Source of the DNA: Macrotis lagotis
Lineage: Eukaryota > Chordata > Mammalia > Peramelemorphia > Peramelidae
Direction of reading: 5' to 3'
Length of the DNA stretch: 64,000 nt
Assembly (NCBI RefSeq): GCF_037893015.1
Contig: NC_133665.1
Span: forward strand, 100,885,637-100,949,636
The notes under the pieces were generated by a model. It was not told the origin of the DNA and did no database searches. It worked only from the letters and a program-made list of their open reading frames with translations. Every line of letters starts with the position of its first letter. Position 1 is the first letter of the stretch. Below are positions 12,261-25,100 of this stretch, one piece after another. The translations under genes and the position numbers were made by a program.

Positions 12261-12919
12261 TAGAAGCTAATAGGTGGAGATGAGGAGGGATAGTATTCCT
12301 GGATGGGCTTGGGCGGGTAGGGGCAGAAAATGCCTAGAGCCATCATTGAATGGAAGAGAATGTGTTGGGGAGTAAGATACTGGAAGGCAGAAAGATAGGA
12401 GGGGTTTGAATGCCCCAAAGAGATTTTCCATTTGATCTTGCAGACAATAGGAAGGTCTTAGATTTGGGAAGTGAGAGAGAGTGAGGACTGGGGGATGACT
12501 CCTAGTCTGGGGGACTGGGGGCTGGTTGCTGTCCACTACAGAAATAGAGAAGTTGGGGGTAGGAGGAGGGTTTAGGGGGAAAGATCTGGGTGTTCCCCAT
12601 TGAAAAAAGCACTAGAGATGATTTGTGTGGGCTGTTTGACCCAGGCAGTGCATTTCTCCTCTCTGAGATTCAATTTTGTTTTCTATAAAGGAGAAAACAA
12701 AGGTAATAATACACGAACTTTGGAATCTAGAAGACCTGGGCTATAGTCCAACCCATGACCCCTTAGTAGCTCCATGACTTCGGCAAGACCCTTTCTCTCT
12801 CAGTGCCTTGTTGCAAATATTTAAGACTTGATGTGGCTGATGTGCTTGTATGAGGGAAATTCCTCCACTGATGAAATCACTGATTCATCAAAAAATAACT
12901 CTCCTTAAACCTTCTATTG

Positions 12920-13160
12920 CAGCTGGGTGGCACAATGGATAGAGCATGGGAGCTAGAGTCAGGAGGATGTGGGTTCAAATTCAGCCTCAGACTCTTACTA
13001 GTGTGACTCTAGGCAAGTCACTTCATCTTATTTGCCTCAGTTTTCTCCTCTGTAAAATGAGTTGGAATAGGAAATGGCAAATATTCCAGCATCTTTGCTG
13101 GAATGAGGTCATGAATAGTCAGATATGATTGAAATGACTCACCACCAACAACCCAAAAAC
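12920..13160 (+). repeat. Long-type tRNA-derived SINE, sense
   Basis: GCAGCTGGGTGGCACAATGG head, then CAAGTCACTTCATCTTATTT, then a long tail with GGAAATGGCAAA and GATATGATTGAAATGACT. This longer subfamily also occurs at 16220, 22840, 28725, 35526 and 45775. Confidence 0.85.
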
Positions 13161-13169
13161 CCCCTACTT

Positions 13170-13440
13170 GCCAGACAAAGCTAAGTGGTGAAGCAGACAG
13201 AGGCCTGGACCTGAAGTCAGGAAGACACAAGTTCAAATTCAGCCTCTGATATTTACTAGCAGGGCAGTGGATAGAGCACCAGAAGGACCTGAGTTCAAAT
13301 TTGACCTTAGACATCTGACTTTTACTAGCTATGTGACCTTGGGCAAGTTACTTAACCCTATTGTCTTGCAAAAAAAAAAAAGGATATTTACTGGCAGTGT
13401 GACCACTGACCACTGGCAAGTCTCTTAACCTATGTCTGCC
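13170..13440 (+). repeat. SINE-in-SINE insertion
   Basis: A sense SINE (AAGCTAAGTGGTGAAGCAGA... GATATTTACTAGCAG) is split at about 13263. A second sense SINE lies at about 13264-13382, from the head GGGCAGTGGATAGAGCACC to a run of A residues. The host resumes with GATATTTACTGGCAG at 13383, repeating the 15 bp target with one mismatch. Confidence 0.85.
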
Positions 13441-15047
13441 TGTTTTTCTCATCGTAAAATAGCAGTAAATATATAAAAATAAAATATATGTAAAAGTTAT
13501 GAGAATAAAATTGTAAAGCTCTCAACACAAGGCACAAATAAATACTAATTCTTTTTCCTTCTCCCTCTTCCTTTTCCCTTGCCTCCCTTATAGAAAGGGG
13601 TGGGGCTATTGATATTATTTAGCACTTTCAGCTTGAATAAAAGGACAAGAGAGATCAGACTGCTTGCTCAGGGTTACCCAGCTAGTGAAGAGAGGGCTAA
13701 GAGTCTAGTCTGGGCCTCTTGACTCTGATTATTTCTGTTAAATTATGGTTCCATACCTAAAGATAAAAGGTTTGGTCCTAAGGATCTTTAAAGCCCCTTT
13801 TAGCTCAGATACCTCAGGATTCTGGGATCTGTTGTCAATATGTCATAGCAGATCTGACCCTTTTAGGGCTGGCCTCTGGCAAGCCTCTTCTCTAGTCTCT
13901 GACTTTAGGTGTCAAAGTAGGTAGGACATTAGACTTGTAGTCAGGAAGAGCTGAATCAAAATTTGGCCTTAGTCCTTTAACCTCTGTTGGCCTCAGTTTC
14001 CTCATTTACAAAATGACAGGTTTTTGTGATTAAATATTTGTAAAGTACCTGGCAAATTGTAAAGCATTATCTATGTTTATTCTATGTGTGAGACTGCTTG
14101 TTATATAATCTGTTGTTTTACAATTTATTTACCTTTTTTCTCCCCTAATAATAATCATGATGATGACTGACATTTATTTAGGGACATAAGATTTGTAAAG
14201 AGCCTCATCTCAACAACCCCAGAAGGTAGGCAGCACAAGTATTGCCCCTTTCCACAGATTAGAAAATGGAGGAAGATAAAAGTTAAAGATCTGGTCCAGG
14301 GTTCTAGGAGGAGACAGTGTGATTCAGTGAAGAGAAAATAGTCTGAAAATAGAAAACCTGAGTTCAAATGCTGCCTCTGATGTTTACTACCTTGCTGGGT
14401 CACTTAATCTCCCTGGGCCTCAATTTCTTCATCTGTAACCAGACAAGCTCTAGAGACCTGGAATTTCCTCAGCAGACCAAGCTACCTGTGGCATAGTGCC
14501 CCCCTCTTAGCTCCTCACCCCCATTGCCTGTGGCATGGCCTGCCCAGGTGCTATTGCTCAACTTCAACCAGTCTGACTGCCCCGAATCTGCCCTGCCTTC
14601 CTTCCAAGTCCCTACCTGCCCAACCTGCTCAGACCTGGCTGGGAAGGGTGTGAAAGTTTCAGAGTACAGAAAATGACCCCCCCCCCCCGGGGCTTCCCCT
14701 CTCCCCTATATAGGGAATATTGACTGAATGGATGGATGGAATACGGTGCCTCTTTTCTTCTACCTTTCCAAATTCACCCTGACCTTACTGCTGTCTTCTG
14801 AACTCCTGTGACCCTGCCTAGAACTAGAATAAGGATGATAGCTCCCATTGATATATAGTGAAGAAGGAAGGAAACAAACTTGTAGTAAGCTATGTGTGAG
14901 GAAATGAAATACAAGCAAATTGAAAAATAGTCCCTGCCCTCAAGAAGCTTAGGTTCTAATATGAGAAGACACATAAAAGGGAGCTGGGAGGCATGGGGAA
15001 TGGTTACCTGGGAGGGCAGGACATTTTTAAAGTCTAAAGAAAATCCA

Positions 15048-15228
15048 GGGGCAGCTAAGTGGCACAGTGGATAGAGCACTGGCCCTGAAGTCAGGAGTAC
15101 CTGAGTTCAAATCTGACCTCAGACACTTAATAATTACCTAGCCGTGTGGCCTTGGGCAAGCCACTTAACCCCGTTTGCCTTGCAAACCCCCCCCCCAAAA
15201 AACAAACAAAAAAAAGAAATAAAAAATA
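15048..15228 (+). repeat. tRNA-derived SINE, sense
   Basis: Complete copy from the head GGGGCAGCTAAGTGGCACAG to CCTTGCAAACCCCCCCCC and an A-rich tail. It directly abuts the antisense L1 that follows. Confidence 0.9.
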
Positions 15229-15250
15229 TAAAAATAGTTTAAAAAAAGTG

Positions 15251-16065
15251 AACATAGGCTGCTTGGCTCTGCATTCAGATGCTGGTTCTTTCTCTGGGTG
15301 TGGATGACACTGTCCATAGCAGGTCTCTCAGGGTTGTCCTGGGTCTCTGAACTGCTGGGAGGAGCTGCGTCCATTCCAGTTGATCATCTCACAGTGTTGT
15401 TGTTAATGTGTCTGACATTCTCTTGACTTTGTTCACTTCACTCAGCATCAGTTCAGGCAACTGTTTCCAGGCTTCTCTAAAGTCTGGCTGCTCCTGATTT
15501 CTTACAGAACAGTCGTACTCCATAGCACTCACATCCCACAACTTGTTCAGGCATTCCCCAGTTGATGGACATTCCTCAATTTCCAAAAGAGCGACTATGA
15601 ATATTTTTGTACGTGTGAAACTGTTCCTTTGTGATACAGACCCAGTAGTGGTGTTGCTGGATCAAAGGGATGCACAGTTTTATTTGCCTTTTGGGTATAG
15701 TTCCAAATTCCTCTCCAGAATGGTTGAATCAGTTCACAACTCCACCAACAATGCATGACTGTCCCAATTTTCTTGCATCCTCTACAACATTGATCATTTT
15801 CCCTTTTTGTCATCTTAGCCTATCTAATGGATCTGAGAGAGTACTTTGGAGTTGTTTTAATTTGTATTTCTCTTATTTGGAACATTTTTTTCATGACTAT
15901 AAATATTTAAATTCTTTATCTGAAAACTGCCTGTTTATATCCTTTGACTATTTATCAATTGGAGAATGACTTGCGATCTTAAAAATTTAATTCACTTCTC
16001 TCTATATTTTAGAAATGAGTCCTTTATCAGAAACACTAACTGTAGCTTTCTATATTCCTTCTAAT
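15251..16065 (-). mobile_element. L1 LINE 3' end (ORF2 C-terminus), antisense, decayed
   Basis: The reverse strand reads as the C-terminal part of an L1 ORF2 protein. A reading frame at 15813-15595 contains CWWSCELIQPFWRGIWNY and PFDPATPLLGLY, the usual L1 'CWWxC...PFDPAIPLLGIY' signature. A second frame at 15586-15389 carries MEYDCSVRNQE, matching the L1 'MEYYAAIKN' region. Stops and frameshifts separate the frames, so it is a dead 5'-truncated copy. Confidence 0.93.
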
Positions 16066-16690
16066 CTTGGATGCATCAATTCAATATTTAATAAGTACCT
16101 ACTAAGGACCCAGCACTATGTTGGGCTCTTAAAGATCGAAATAAAATACTCTCTGCCCCAGGGACCTTATATACTACTGGGAAGAAGTAATACATACATA
16201 GCTAAGTAAATACAACTTAATTGGTGGTGACCTGGAGTCAGGAAGACTCATCTAACTGAGTTCAAATCCAGCCTCAGACACTAGCTGTGTGACCCTGGGC
16301 AAGCCACTTAACATTGTTTGCCTCTACTTAATCATCTGTAAAATGAGCTCGAGAAGGAAATGACAAACCACTCCAGTATCTTTCCCAAGAAAAGAAAGAT
16401 ATGACTGAAATGACTGAACAACAGAATAATTAGGAAAATTGGATGGAAGCTGATCCTTGAAGAAACTTAAGGGTTCTAAGAGGCCAAGGTGAGGAGGATA
16501 TTCCATGCACGGGCTAACCTTTTTCAAATTCACAATAAGAGAAAATGAAATGTTAAGTAGGGAAAAGCCAGCTTGACTGTAGTAGAGCCTGTGAATAATG
16601 TGTAATCCACTGGAAATGATAGCTTGGGGCCAGATAGTGAAGGGACTTAAAATACCAAACATTTTTTTTTTATCTTATTTTAAAGGCAGT
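16066..16690. repeat. Interspersed repeat split by a SINE
   Basis: 16078-16215 contains the recurrent 'ATTTAATAAGTACCTACTAAGGACCCAGCACTATG' type of sequence (broken here for brevity), found also at 750, 11742, 22470 and 45155. A long-type sense SINE (16220-16430, GTGTGACCCTGGGCAAGCCA ... ACTGAAATGACTGAACAACA) interrupts it. The rest of the first repeat seems to continue to about 16690. Confidence 0.6.
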
Positions 16691-18059
16691 AGAGGATCAT
16701 GTCAATGAAACTTCTAGACTTGTTATTTCTGTGATTTGAGAAATCATTTTGGCAGCCGTATGGAGAATGAATTGGAAAAGGAGAGATTGTACCCAAGGTG
16801 ACCCACAAAGAAGCATTGTACTAGTTAAGGCAAGGGGTGATGAGGACCTAGTTAGAGGAGTGGTCATGGGAGTGGAGAGAAGGGGGTGGATTTCAGAGAT
16901 GTGGCACCATTAGATCTGAGGATGGTTTGGAGAGGGGGATGTTGAGAATGACTCCTAGGTTTTGATCCCGGGTACCAGATAGAAAGAGGGAAGTTAGGAA
17001 GTAGGGAAGGTGTAGGGGGAAAGAGGGCTAGTCCTTTTATGGAGAGGTAAAGTTTGAGTTGCCTGGGGCTGACACTCTTGGAGATGTTCAATAGTTAGTT
17101 AATAAAGCATGGAGGACTAGGGCTGAGGAGAGAGATCTAGTAGGAGACATTTGCATAGATTTGATGCTTCCACCCATTGGGAATTGATGAGTTCCCAAGA
17201 GAGAAAGTGTAGAAAGAGTAGAGGGCCTCTGAAATAGCCTTTTACATTTTCCTTTCTTTTTATAGGGATGGAGGGAGAGAAACCTATGGCTGTCACCCTC
17301 CCCCACTCCACCACATACACTTTCTCTTCTCCCAATTGTAAAATATATATAAATAGTTCCTGAGAGCCCCAAAGGGCAGATCCCTCCACCCATCTGCTTA
17401 ATGGGCACAGCTCTCTGGGATTCCCAGAGCCCCAGTTCAGGCTGGGAGCCCACCAGCAGCAACTGCAGACAATCTTGGGTCACCCCAGGAGGCATCACTA
17501 CCCCCCAGATGAAACAGCATCACTGAGAGACTCCCTAGACCCTGGACCCCAGAGGAACCAGCTGCTCCTCCTCCTCCTCCTCCTCCTCCTCCTCCTCCTC
17601 CTTCTCCTCTGGCACCAAAACTTTTCAGGGCTTTGCACATCACAGTTTCAATCTGACTTATTCAGTGGATACTGTTGATGCTGAAAATGCAAAATAAATG
17701 TCTTACAGAGTTTTTCAAATATAGGTCCAGTCTACCTTTTTTAAATCCAATATGATTCCCAGCCCAACTTGTTATCCATCTACAGTGGCTATTCCAGGTT
17801 TATGAATGATGCACTAGTTCATTTGCCCAGATCATATGCTCATATTCTGTACATAAACATTTTTCATCTCCCACCCTACTCCCCAGAAGCTCTGTAATGT
17901 CCTGGGGTTTGATGTAATCAATACAGCATCATCCACAGACAAGACCATTGGAGCATCTCCTCCCAGTCCACTTTTATTTACTCTGTGAAGGAGTCCTTTG
18001 GTGATCTTCCCTCTTATGATGGATATTTTGTTTGATGTTAGTTATTAATGTGCTATTGT
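16691..18059. other. Anonymous stretch with a (CTC)n tract
   Basis: No gene or conserved frame is seen. A CTC/TCC trinucleotide run lies at 17575-17609. It makes leucine or glycine runs in open frames on the two strands (about 17437-17678), which are not genes. Confidence 0.5.
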
Positions 18060-18217
18060 TGGTTTTTTGGGGTTTTTTTTGGTAAGGCAATGGGATTAAG
18101 TGACTTGCCCAACGTCACACAGCTGGGTAATTATCAAGTGTCTGAGGTTGGATTTGAACTCAGGTCCTCCTGACTCCAGGACTGGTGCTCTATCTACTGT
18201 GCCACGTAGCTGCCCCC
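18060..18217 (-). repeat. tRNA-derived SINE, antisense
   Basis: Inverted complete copy: T-rich start, GACTTGCCCAACGTCACACAG, and inverted head GTGCCACGTAGCTGCCCCC. AATGTGCT flanks it on both sides as a likely target duplication. A truncated antisense copy lies at about 18650-18708. Confidence 0.88.
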
Positions 18218-18995
18218 AATGTGCTGTTTATCATTGGTATCCTTGATTACATTCATCAAAGAATATTGCATTATCTTAACAAACTTCCTCATTGAAAGAG
18301 AACTGTTATGTTGTAGTATTCTGATCTGTGAAATCAAAGGCTTCTTTATTGTTTAAAATCCCATTAAATATAGTGGCATCTTGTTTTTTCTGTTCTTTCA
18401 GGCAACTGGGTGACTGTACAGATACATGATACACTTTAGGGAAACTCTTGTGGATGTTGATAGGTTTAGACTTAATAGCAGTAGTGTGTGCTGCTTCTTC
18501 ATTTTGTCCTTCCTTATGACTTGAATTGCATTTTTGTTTGGCATTGAGGTACTCAAGGGGCCAGGTACACATTGGGGGTGAGGGTGTTAGGCATGGAGTC
18601 GAGAGAGAGTTAGAGCATCACTGAAGGTGAAGTGAGGAGAGGGCCACCTTTTTTTTGTTGTTTTTGTTTTTGTTTTTATGGGACAATGGGGTTAAGTGAC
18701 TTGCCCAAACTATCTTATTTCTTGAAAAAATTGGATAAACCATGAAGGTTGGGAGAGGATGCCCATCTTTATCTTTGCATTAGTTCATGTAAATCTTCCC
18801 TTCTTTCTCAGCATTCATCATTTTCTTCATGTCTTCTGGAGCAGTAAGATCTTGGTGCATTCATGTGCCACATTTCCCAGTCGATCATCTGGCTTCTGTT
18901 TGGTCCTCTGTTTTGGGCGGTGATGGTGGGGATGGGCTGGTGATCTTGCAACAGTTTCTAGAGACAAACTGATGAAATTGTGTGTCCCTGATCAG

Positions 18996-19049
18996 GTGGA
19001 CCCTGATGACGCCTGGGGGTTCAGTCCCAGCCACACTTCTCCCTACGCC
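18996..19049 (+). promoter_or_regulatory. ALS2CL: Candidate 5' UTR segment and acceptor of ALS2CL
   Basis: A possible 3' splice site (GTGTCCCTGATCAG) precedes 18996, followed by untranslated sequence up to the ATG at 19050. The frame upstream of that ATG is open as far as an ATG at 18972, which would be lost if this acceptor is used. The pyrimidine tract is weak, so the 5' border of the exon is uncertain. Confidence 0.4.
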
Positions 19050-19152
19050 ATGTCTACTCCCGAGGAGACATCACTGCTACAAGAGGAAGAAACTTTCTTG
19101 GCCTTACTTGGCCGCATCAACACCCTTGTCTTTCAACCTCTGCTCCTGGCAG
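19050..19152 (+). CDS. ALS2CL: ALS2CL coding exon 1
   Basis: Residues 1-35. Begins at ATG 19050 and ends GGCAG/GTGAGT with one base of the next codon. Contains INTLVFQPLL, matching the human VNSLVLQPLL segment. Confidence 0.92.
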
Positions 19153-22100
19153 GTGAGTTCGAGTCTTGGGGAAGGGAAATGTCTGGAGAGTCCCATTTTG
19201 GCCTTGGCCAGTGAACTTGTGGGTCCTGATAAACTGCCCAAGTCCTTGTCCTCAATCTGGACGCAAGCCCAGGTCTACTAGAGGCTTCCAGCCCAGCTTT
19301 CTTGGAATCAGTTAATTGATGAATATTTGTTAAGTGCCTACTGTATGCTGACACAATGACAGAATGAAATATTGTCAGTCCACATGTCCCAATTACTGAG
19401 TGATTTAAATTCTATTCAACTCAAATATTTATTAAATGCCTACTTTGTGTAAAATTCTTTAAGGCAGTGTGGTACAGTGGAGAGTGCTAAGGTTTGGATG
19501 CAATCTGTGGTGGTTAAGAAAGCACTTGTCCAAATGAAATCAAAGATTATTTAAATGTTGAATAATAAAAATATCCATATGATGCATGTAATGTATCAGG
19601 GTTTGCAAACTGCTTTAGAAAGCATAATATCTCATTTGATCTTCATGACAATTCTATTAGACATTATTGTATCCTATTTTACAGGTAAGAAACTGAGGCT
19701 CAGAGACATTAAATATGCCAGTATCACATGCCCAGTAAAATGCCAGAGACAGGATTTGAACTCAAGTCTTGTGTGGCTGAAAATATAAAGATCAAAAACC
19801 AATGTGTCCTCTGTCCTCAGGAAGCTTTCATTCTAATTTAATTTCATTCTAAATTCTTCTGAAGAAACATGTTTGTAAATACAAATTTGTTTTTAATGCT
19901 TACTGTGTTCAGAGCACTGGGATTATATTGATATATGAAAGATTGTGCTTTTTTTCCAGTGTGAGAACTCCTGATACAGATAGTCCCTCTACCAATAGTA
20001 TCTGATCTCTGACTTAATAAGATTTTCCTGAAATATGAAATGATTACGTGTTCTGCCTTGGGTCACCCAACTAGTAAATGTAAGAGGTGAGATTTGAATT
20101 TAGGTCTACTTGACTCTGGACTAAGCAATGAGTATACAAAAATGAAAAATGAATAAGTCATTGCCCCTTCAGGACTCAGTGGGTTTGGGGCTAAGATCTG
20201 GTGCTGCCAGTCTAAAGTAAAAGATTAGTGCCCCAAGATAATTTTAGTGAAGGGAAGGTCTGTAATACCTTCATTTGTGTTAGCACCCAGTGTCTTCCCT
20301 TCTTTATCAAACTAATGAATAAAAACAAATAAAATAGCATAGTAAGATTGTTCTTAATAGTATATTAAAAAAAACCCAAACCCTGGATTATACTATTCCA
20401 TAAATATGCAAACCACCAGTGCAAAGAATAAACTTATGTAGGAAACAGTTGTGACCAGGGAAATGCCTAGGAAGGAAGAGGGAATAAACATTTATAGAAC
20501 ATCTTCTCTGTATTAGTCCTTGTGCTAAGGGCTTTTAAAATATTTTAACCACCCTTTGAGGTAGATGCTGCTATTATCTCCATTTTACAGTTGAGGAAAC
20601 TGAGGTAAACAAAGATTAAGTGACTTAACCCTGGGTCAAACAGCTAGTTAAGTATCTGAGGATAAGTTTGAATTCAGATCTTTGTGACTCTAAGCCTAAT
20701 GCATCGTCTGTCTCCCCAGTGTATTGTCTGGCTTCCTCGTGGAAGGGCCCAGGTGTGCAGTGTCTTCCAGGCAGCTGGACATAGGGTGTAGTCCCTATCA
20801 GGTTATTACTTAGGGTTGGCCTCACATGGCAAGGCAGAGGTCACACACCTAGTCATGAGGCAAGGGAAAATCCCTTAGCCTTTTGACTTTTTCCTTTTTC
20901 TTCCCCAAAGACAGACCTGTCAGTTCTTAGATTTTGGACTATTCGTTTTCCAAAAAGGAGATGCACTGCCCTGTGATCTGGGCTTCCAGAACAGAATGCA
21001 GCCAGTGCAGTGTCCCTGAAGGCTTATGAATATTTCTTTTAATGCATGGTTCTGATCACCAAGGGCAGAGTCTCTGACAGAAGCCTTAGTCTGACTTAGG
21101 GATAGAGTTTCCCCATATCCCCAACTCATTCCCAATGATCTGACTCTCCAGTGACTATTGGCTTCTACAAACTGCCAAGTTTTTCTCCAACTTAAGGTTC
21201 CTTTATATCTCTCCTAGAGATGAATGGGAGGGAAACAGTTGAGGAACAAAAGTTAAGCTGAGATTTGGACAAGGTCATTGTCATCCTCCTGCTTGGCAGT
21301 CATGCTCACCCTGTATTTGTTTGTGTTTTATCTCTATGTAAGCTCCCAGAGGATGAGGACTCTGACCCCAAGTCAGGAGATCTGAGTTCAAATCTCATTT
21401 CAACACTAATCGCTAATCATTGTGAACCTCTGCAAGTTCCAGAGTCATAGATTTAAAGTTGGAAGTATTCAGAGAGAGCTTTGTTTTTTTCATTTACAAA
21501 ATGGTTCAGGGGCGGCTAGGTGGCACAGTGGATAGAGCACTAGCCCTGGAGTCAGGAGTACCTGAGTTCAAATCCGGCCTCAGACACTTAATAATTACCT
21601 AGCTGTGTGGCCTTGGGCAAGCCCCTTAACCCCAATGCCTTGCAAAAAAAAAAAAAAAAAAAAAAATGGTTCCTGAAATCTCTATATCACAGTAATTTTT
21701 TTCTTTTGGGAAAGTTGGTGATTTCTTCTGATCTCAATTCCCCCATCTTTGAAAAGGGTCTAGCCCTTATGACAATGACTTTTTATGATTCAATTCAATT
21801 TAAATTTAGAATAATTAATAATTCCTGCCATGTGTCCTAAGCTTTTGCAGTTTACAAAGAGCTCCCCTGATCATCATCATCACAACCCTGGGAGGTGTCT
21901 GGGGCAAATGCTATCTCTGTTCCTGAGACCCAGAGAAGTTCAGAACTTATCAAATATAACACAGCAAGTAGCACATCTAGGTCTAGACTACTCTCTTTCT
22001 TTTAATGTTATTTAATTTTTTTCAATTACATGCAAAAATAGTTTTCAGCATTCATCTTTTTGTGAACTTCTGAGCTCCACATTTTTCTTCCTTCCTTCCC

Positions 22101-25100
22101 CATGACAGTGAGTAATCAACTTGAATAATCATGCTTATTAACCTATTTCCATTTTTGTCATGTTGTGAAAGAAGAAACAGAACTAAAGGGGGGGAAAAAA
22201 CAAGGAAGAAAAAAAATAAAGTAAGTTTTAAAAGTGAAAGTAGTCAGCTTTGGCCTGCATTCAGACTCAGTTCTTTCCCTGGATGAGGAGGGCATTTTTC
22301 CACACAAGTCTTTTAGGATTGTCCTTCATCACTGAGCTGCTTAGAGGGGCTAAGTCCATCTTGGTCTACACTGCTCTTGAAACCCACTTTGGTCATGTCT
22401 TACCAGGCTGCCCCTCAGTCACCAGGTTGATGTGTGCTTCTTGGCAGAGACTTTCGTGATACAATTCGATTCAACAGACATTTATTAAGTGTCAACTGTA
22501 TCCAGATACTATTCTATGTCCTAAGACTACAAAGACCTGTTCTCAAGGAGCTTACTTGCTACTTGGGGAAATGGCATAGTGAGTAAATACTATGAAAGAC
22601 ACACAAAATGAATACAAAATCTTATGGGATGTCAGAGTGGAAAGATCTCCTGTAGGAGGTGGCATCCAAGATTAGCCTTGAAAAAGGTGGAGATTCTTTG
22701 AGGTAGAGGTGAGAAAGGAATGTGCTACAGGAAAGGGAGACAGTGCCTAAGAAAAGACAGAGATTTGAGAAGGAATCTTGCAACCCGGCTGCCATGGTGA
22801 CATCGGACAAGACATTTAGACCTCTCTGAGCCTCAGTTATCTCAAACATTTACTAGCTGTATGATTCTGGGAAAGTCACTTAATCCATTTTGCCTCAGTT
22901 TCCTCATCTGTAAAATGAGCTAGAGAAGGAAATGGAAAACTACTTCATTATCTTTACCAATAAAATCCCCCAAAATGGAGTTATGAAAACTCAAACTTGA
23001 CTGAAATGACAACAACAAATATACATGGTATTACATTGTGTACTATTATATATGATATAATAAATTATAGATTATATTTAACAGATATAATAATTTGGGA
23101 TGATTCCTTTCTTTCTTCTCTGGCTTCTCACCTTCATTCATTTCCTTTCTTTCCCTCCCACTAAACCACCCAATTACACTTTAATTATCTCTCTTATCTG
23201 CTGTAGGTAGGTATATCTCAAACACTGAGTGAGTTTATTGAGATTATCTAAACTGGGCCAGGGTGTGCTGAGGCCAGTTCAAACCTGCTCACCAGAGTTG
23301 ATTATTAAATTTTCTGTGTTAGCATTTTCACTTCTAAAATCAATAAAGTCTATAGATCAGCTCTTGATTTAATGTTTTGTTGTTGGTCTAAGAAGATGAT
23401 GGAGAAATGTAATGTGAATTGATTTAAAATGTATGGCCTACATTCATTGTTTTTGGAGATATAGTTAAGCTTTTATCCCTGCAAAGCAGTCAGTCATCCC
23501 TGCTAGTCTCTGTCCCCCCCCCCCCCCCCCCGCCCCCGGTGAGTTGGTCTATGTAAGTGTGTATGAGTCTGAGTGTGTACCTGAGCACAAACACAGGTAT
23601 CTGAGTGTGTGCCAGTATATGGGTGGAGGGATTAGGAGGTCTGATTCCCCAAGTCTTCCTGCTTGCTTAGAACACACTGTTCATGGTGAGATGGGAGGAA
23701 AAGGGAGGCTCCAGGTATTTGGGGCTACCTGGTCATGTCTTCCTCCCAAAGTTCTGGGGATGGGCCCTATTTGGACCCTTTCCCCAAAGGGAGCCAGCCC
23801 CTCAGGGATGGTGTTTTCTCTTTGTCTGAGAAGAGCCCTTCAACATGAAGGATCAAGAGTGCCTGCAGCTGCTGCTGCAACTCAGCGAGCAGTACCAGAA
23901 CCTGTGGGACCTGACCCAGGCCAGCCTCCAGACCCTGAGGCAGAGGCTTAACTCCCCAGCCACTGTCAGCCTGCAAACCCTGCACCTTCTTCACAGACCG
24001 GACCTGTTCCTGGAGGCCTACCGACAGTGAGTGCTCTGGAGGAGGAGGCATTGTGTAGGCTTCTCCAAGACTCTGTTTACCAGCATGACTTGTGGAAGCT
24101 GATAGTCCTTTCTTTGTTTTTAAGTGCATAAAAATACAATATAAAGGATTAAAAAGGAAATTACTTATTTTGAAATAGGGCTCATGGACTCTAGGTTAAC
24201 AACCTTGGTGATAGCAGTATGAATCAAAGCTGTCTTAGAAGTGGTTGGTGTCTGGAGGAACCCAGATGGGCTGTTTGTAAGGGAGACAGGGGGAAGATAT
24301 GTGAGCCCTGTTTTCTGGAGCATCTGGCCTCCTGGGAGGGTAAGGCTAAGGGAATAGTAGAAAGGAAAAGACAAAATTTAACTAAAAACAGAGTGATAGA
24401 AAAAATAGAGAAAAAAGGCAAGTTGGCAATGTAATATCACCTTTGTTTGCATAGGACCACAGCCCCCAGGCCAGGGCTGTGATTCTTGAAGGGTAAACAA
24501 AGACATCCATAGACTAGCCATGGCTATTTTCCCTGAATCCAGTGCAGGGTTGGGGCAGGAAAGTGGAAAGTTGGGGTGTCATGGATGGAACCTGACTAGG
24601 CAGAGAAAACTTAATGTCCTCCATGTGGGTATCTTATAAAACTACTCCTTACAGGTATTTTGTGACATACACTGACTGTGTGGTGCTGCAGACTTTTCAG
24701 AAGGCCACCAGGAAGAAGAAGTGAGTGAAAGGGGGGAGTCCTGGGGCTGGGGCTTGGAGAGATATTGAGTCCTAGGCTGCGTGGCTACAGCTCCCTGAAC
24801 CAGCCCAGGACTCAGAGCTAAGCCTTGGTCAGCTTTGGGCCATTAATAAATTATTGACTGATAGGCCTATTTTAATTTATCTATGGGAGGCAGTGTGATA
24901 GAGTGGAAAGATTGTTTTATCCGGAGTCCTAGGAGCTGGGAATCTGCTACCTAGAGACTGGGAATTAGAGAGGGATAAAGGAGGGAAAAGGAAAGAGGTT
25001 CCACTGTGGAGTTCCTTTTTTTTTTCCTCTGGGGCCATGGAATGACAGTGAGCTTTGGAGGAGCCAGAGGAAGGTGTTGAAGCAGTTCCTGACCAACGTG

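Larger units (their letters stand above)
3853..15047. other. Long gene-free stretch, repeats and anonymous DNA
   Basis: No exon with conserved protein similarity is seen. Besides the elements listed separately, SINE-like segments occur at about 5800-6010 (antisense), 7527-7712 (sense), 7760-8008 (antisense, MIR-like), 9540-9715 (sense), 11742-11930 (the repeat family also at 750), 13600-13730 (antisense), 13915-14075 (sense) and 14150-14430 (antisense then sense). Homopolymers include a G run near 11617 and C runs near 8706 and 14678. Between them I see nothing. If ALS2CL starts at the CpG island, this is its first intron. Confidence 0.6.
19153..23830 (+). other. ALS2CL: ALS2CL intron 1
   Basis: Besides the elements listed separately, old antisense MIR-like SINEs lie at about 19590-19770 and 20480-20710. 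A copy of the 'ACATTTATTAAGTGTCAACT' repeat runs 22470-22760, and a long-type sense SINE lies at 22840-23015. No further exon is seen. Confidence 0.6.

Noticed and set aside
15389..15813. - strand frames of 65 and 72 codons
   Set aside because: They are broken L1 ORF2 C-terminal sequence, annotated as such.
17437..17678. Poly-Leu / poly-Gly open frames
   Set aside because: Translations of the CTC trinucleotide run.
21509..21600. tRNA gene-like heads of SINEs
   Set aside because: The A/B-box-like heads are tRNA-derived but do not form a complete tRNA, and occur in dozens of dispersed copies.
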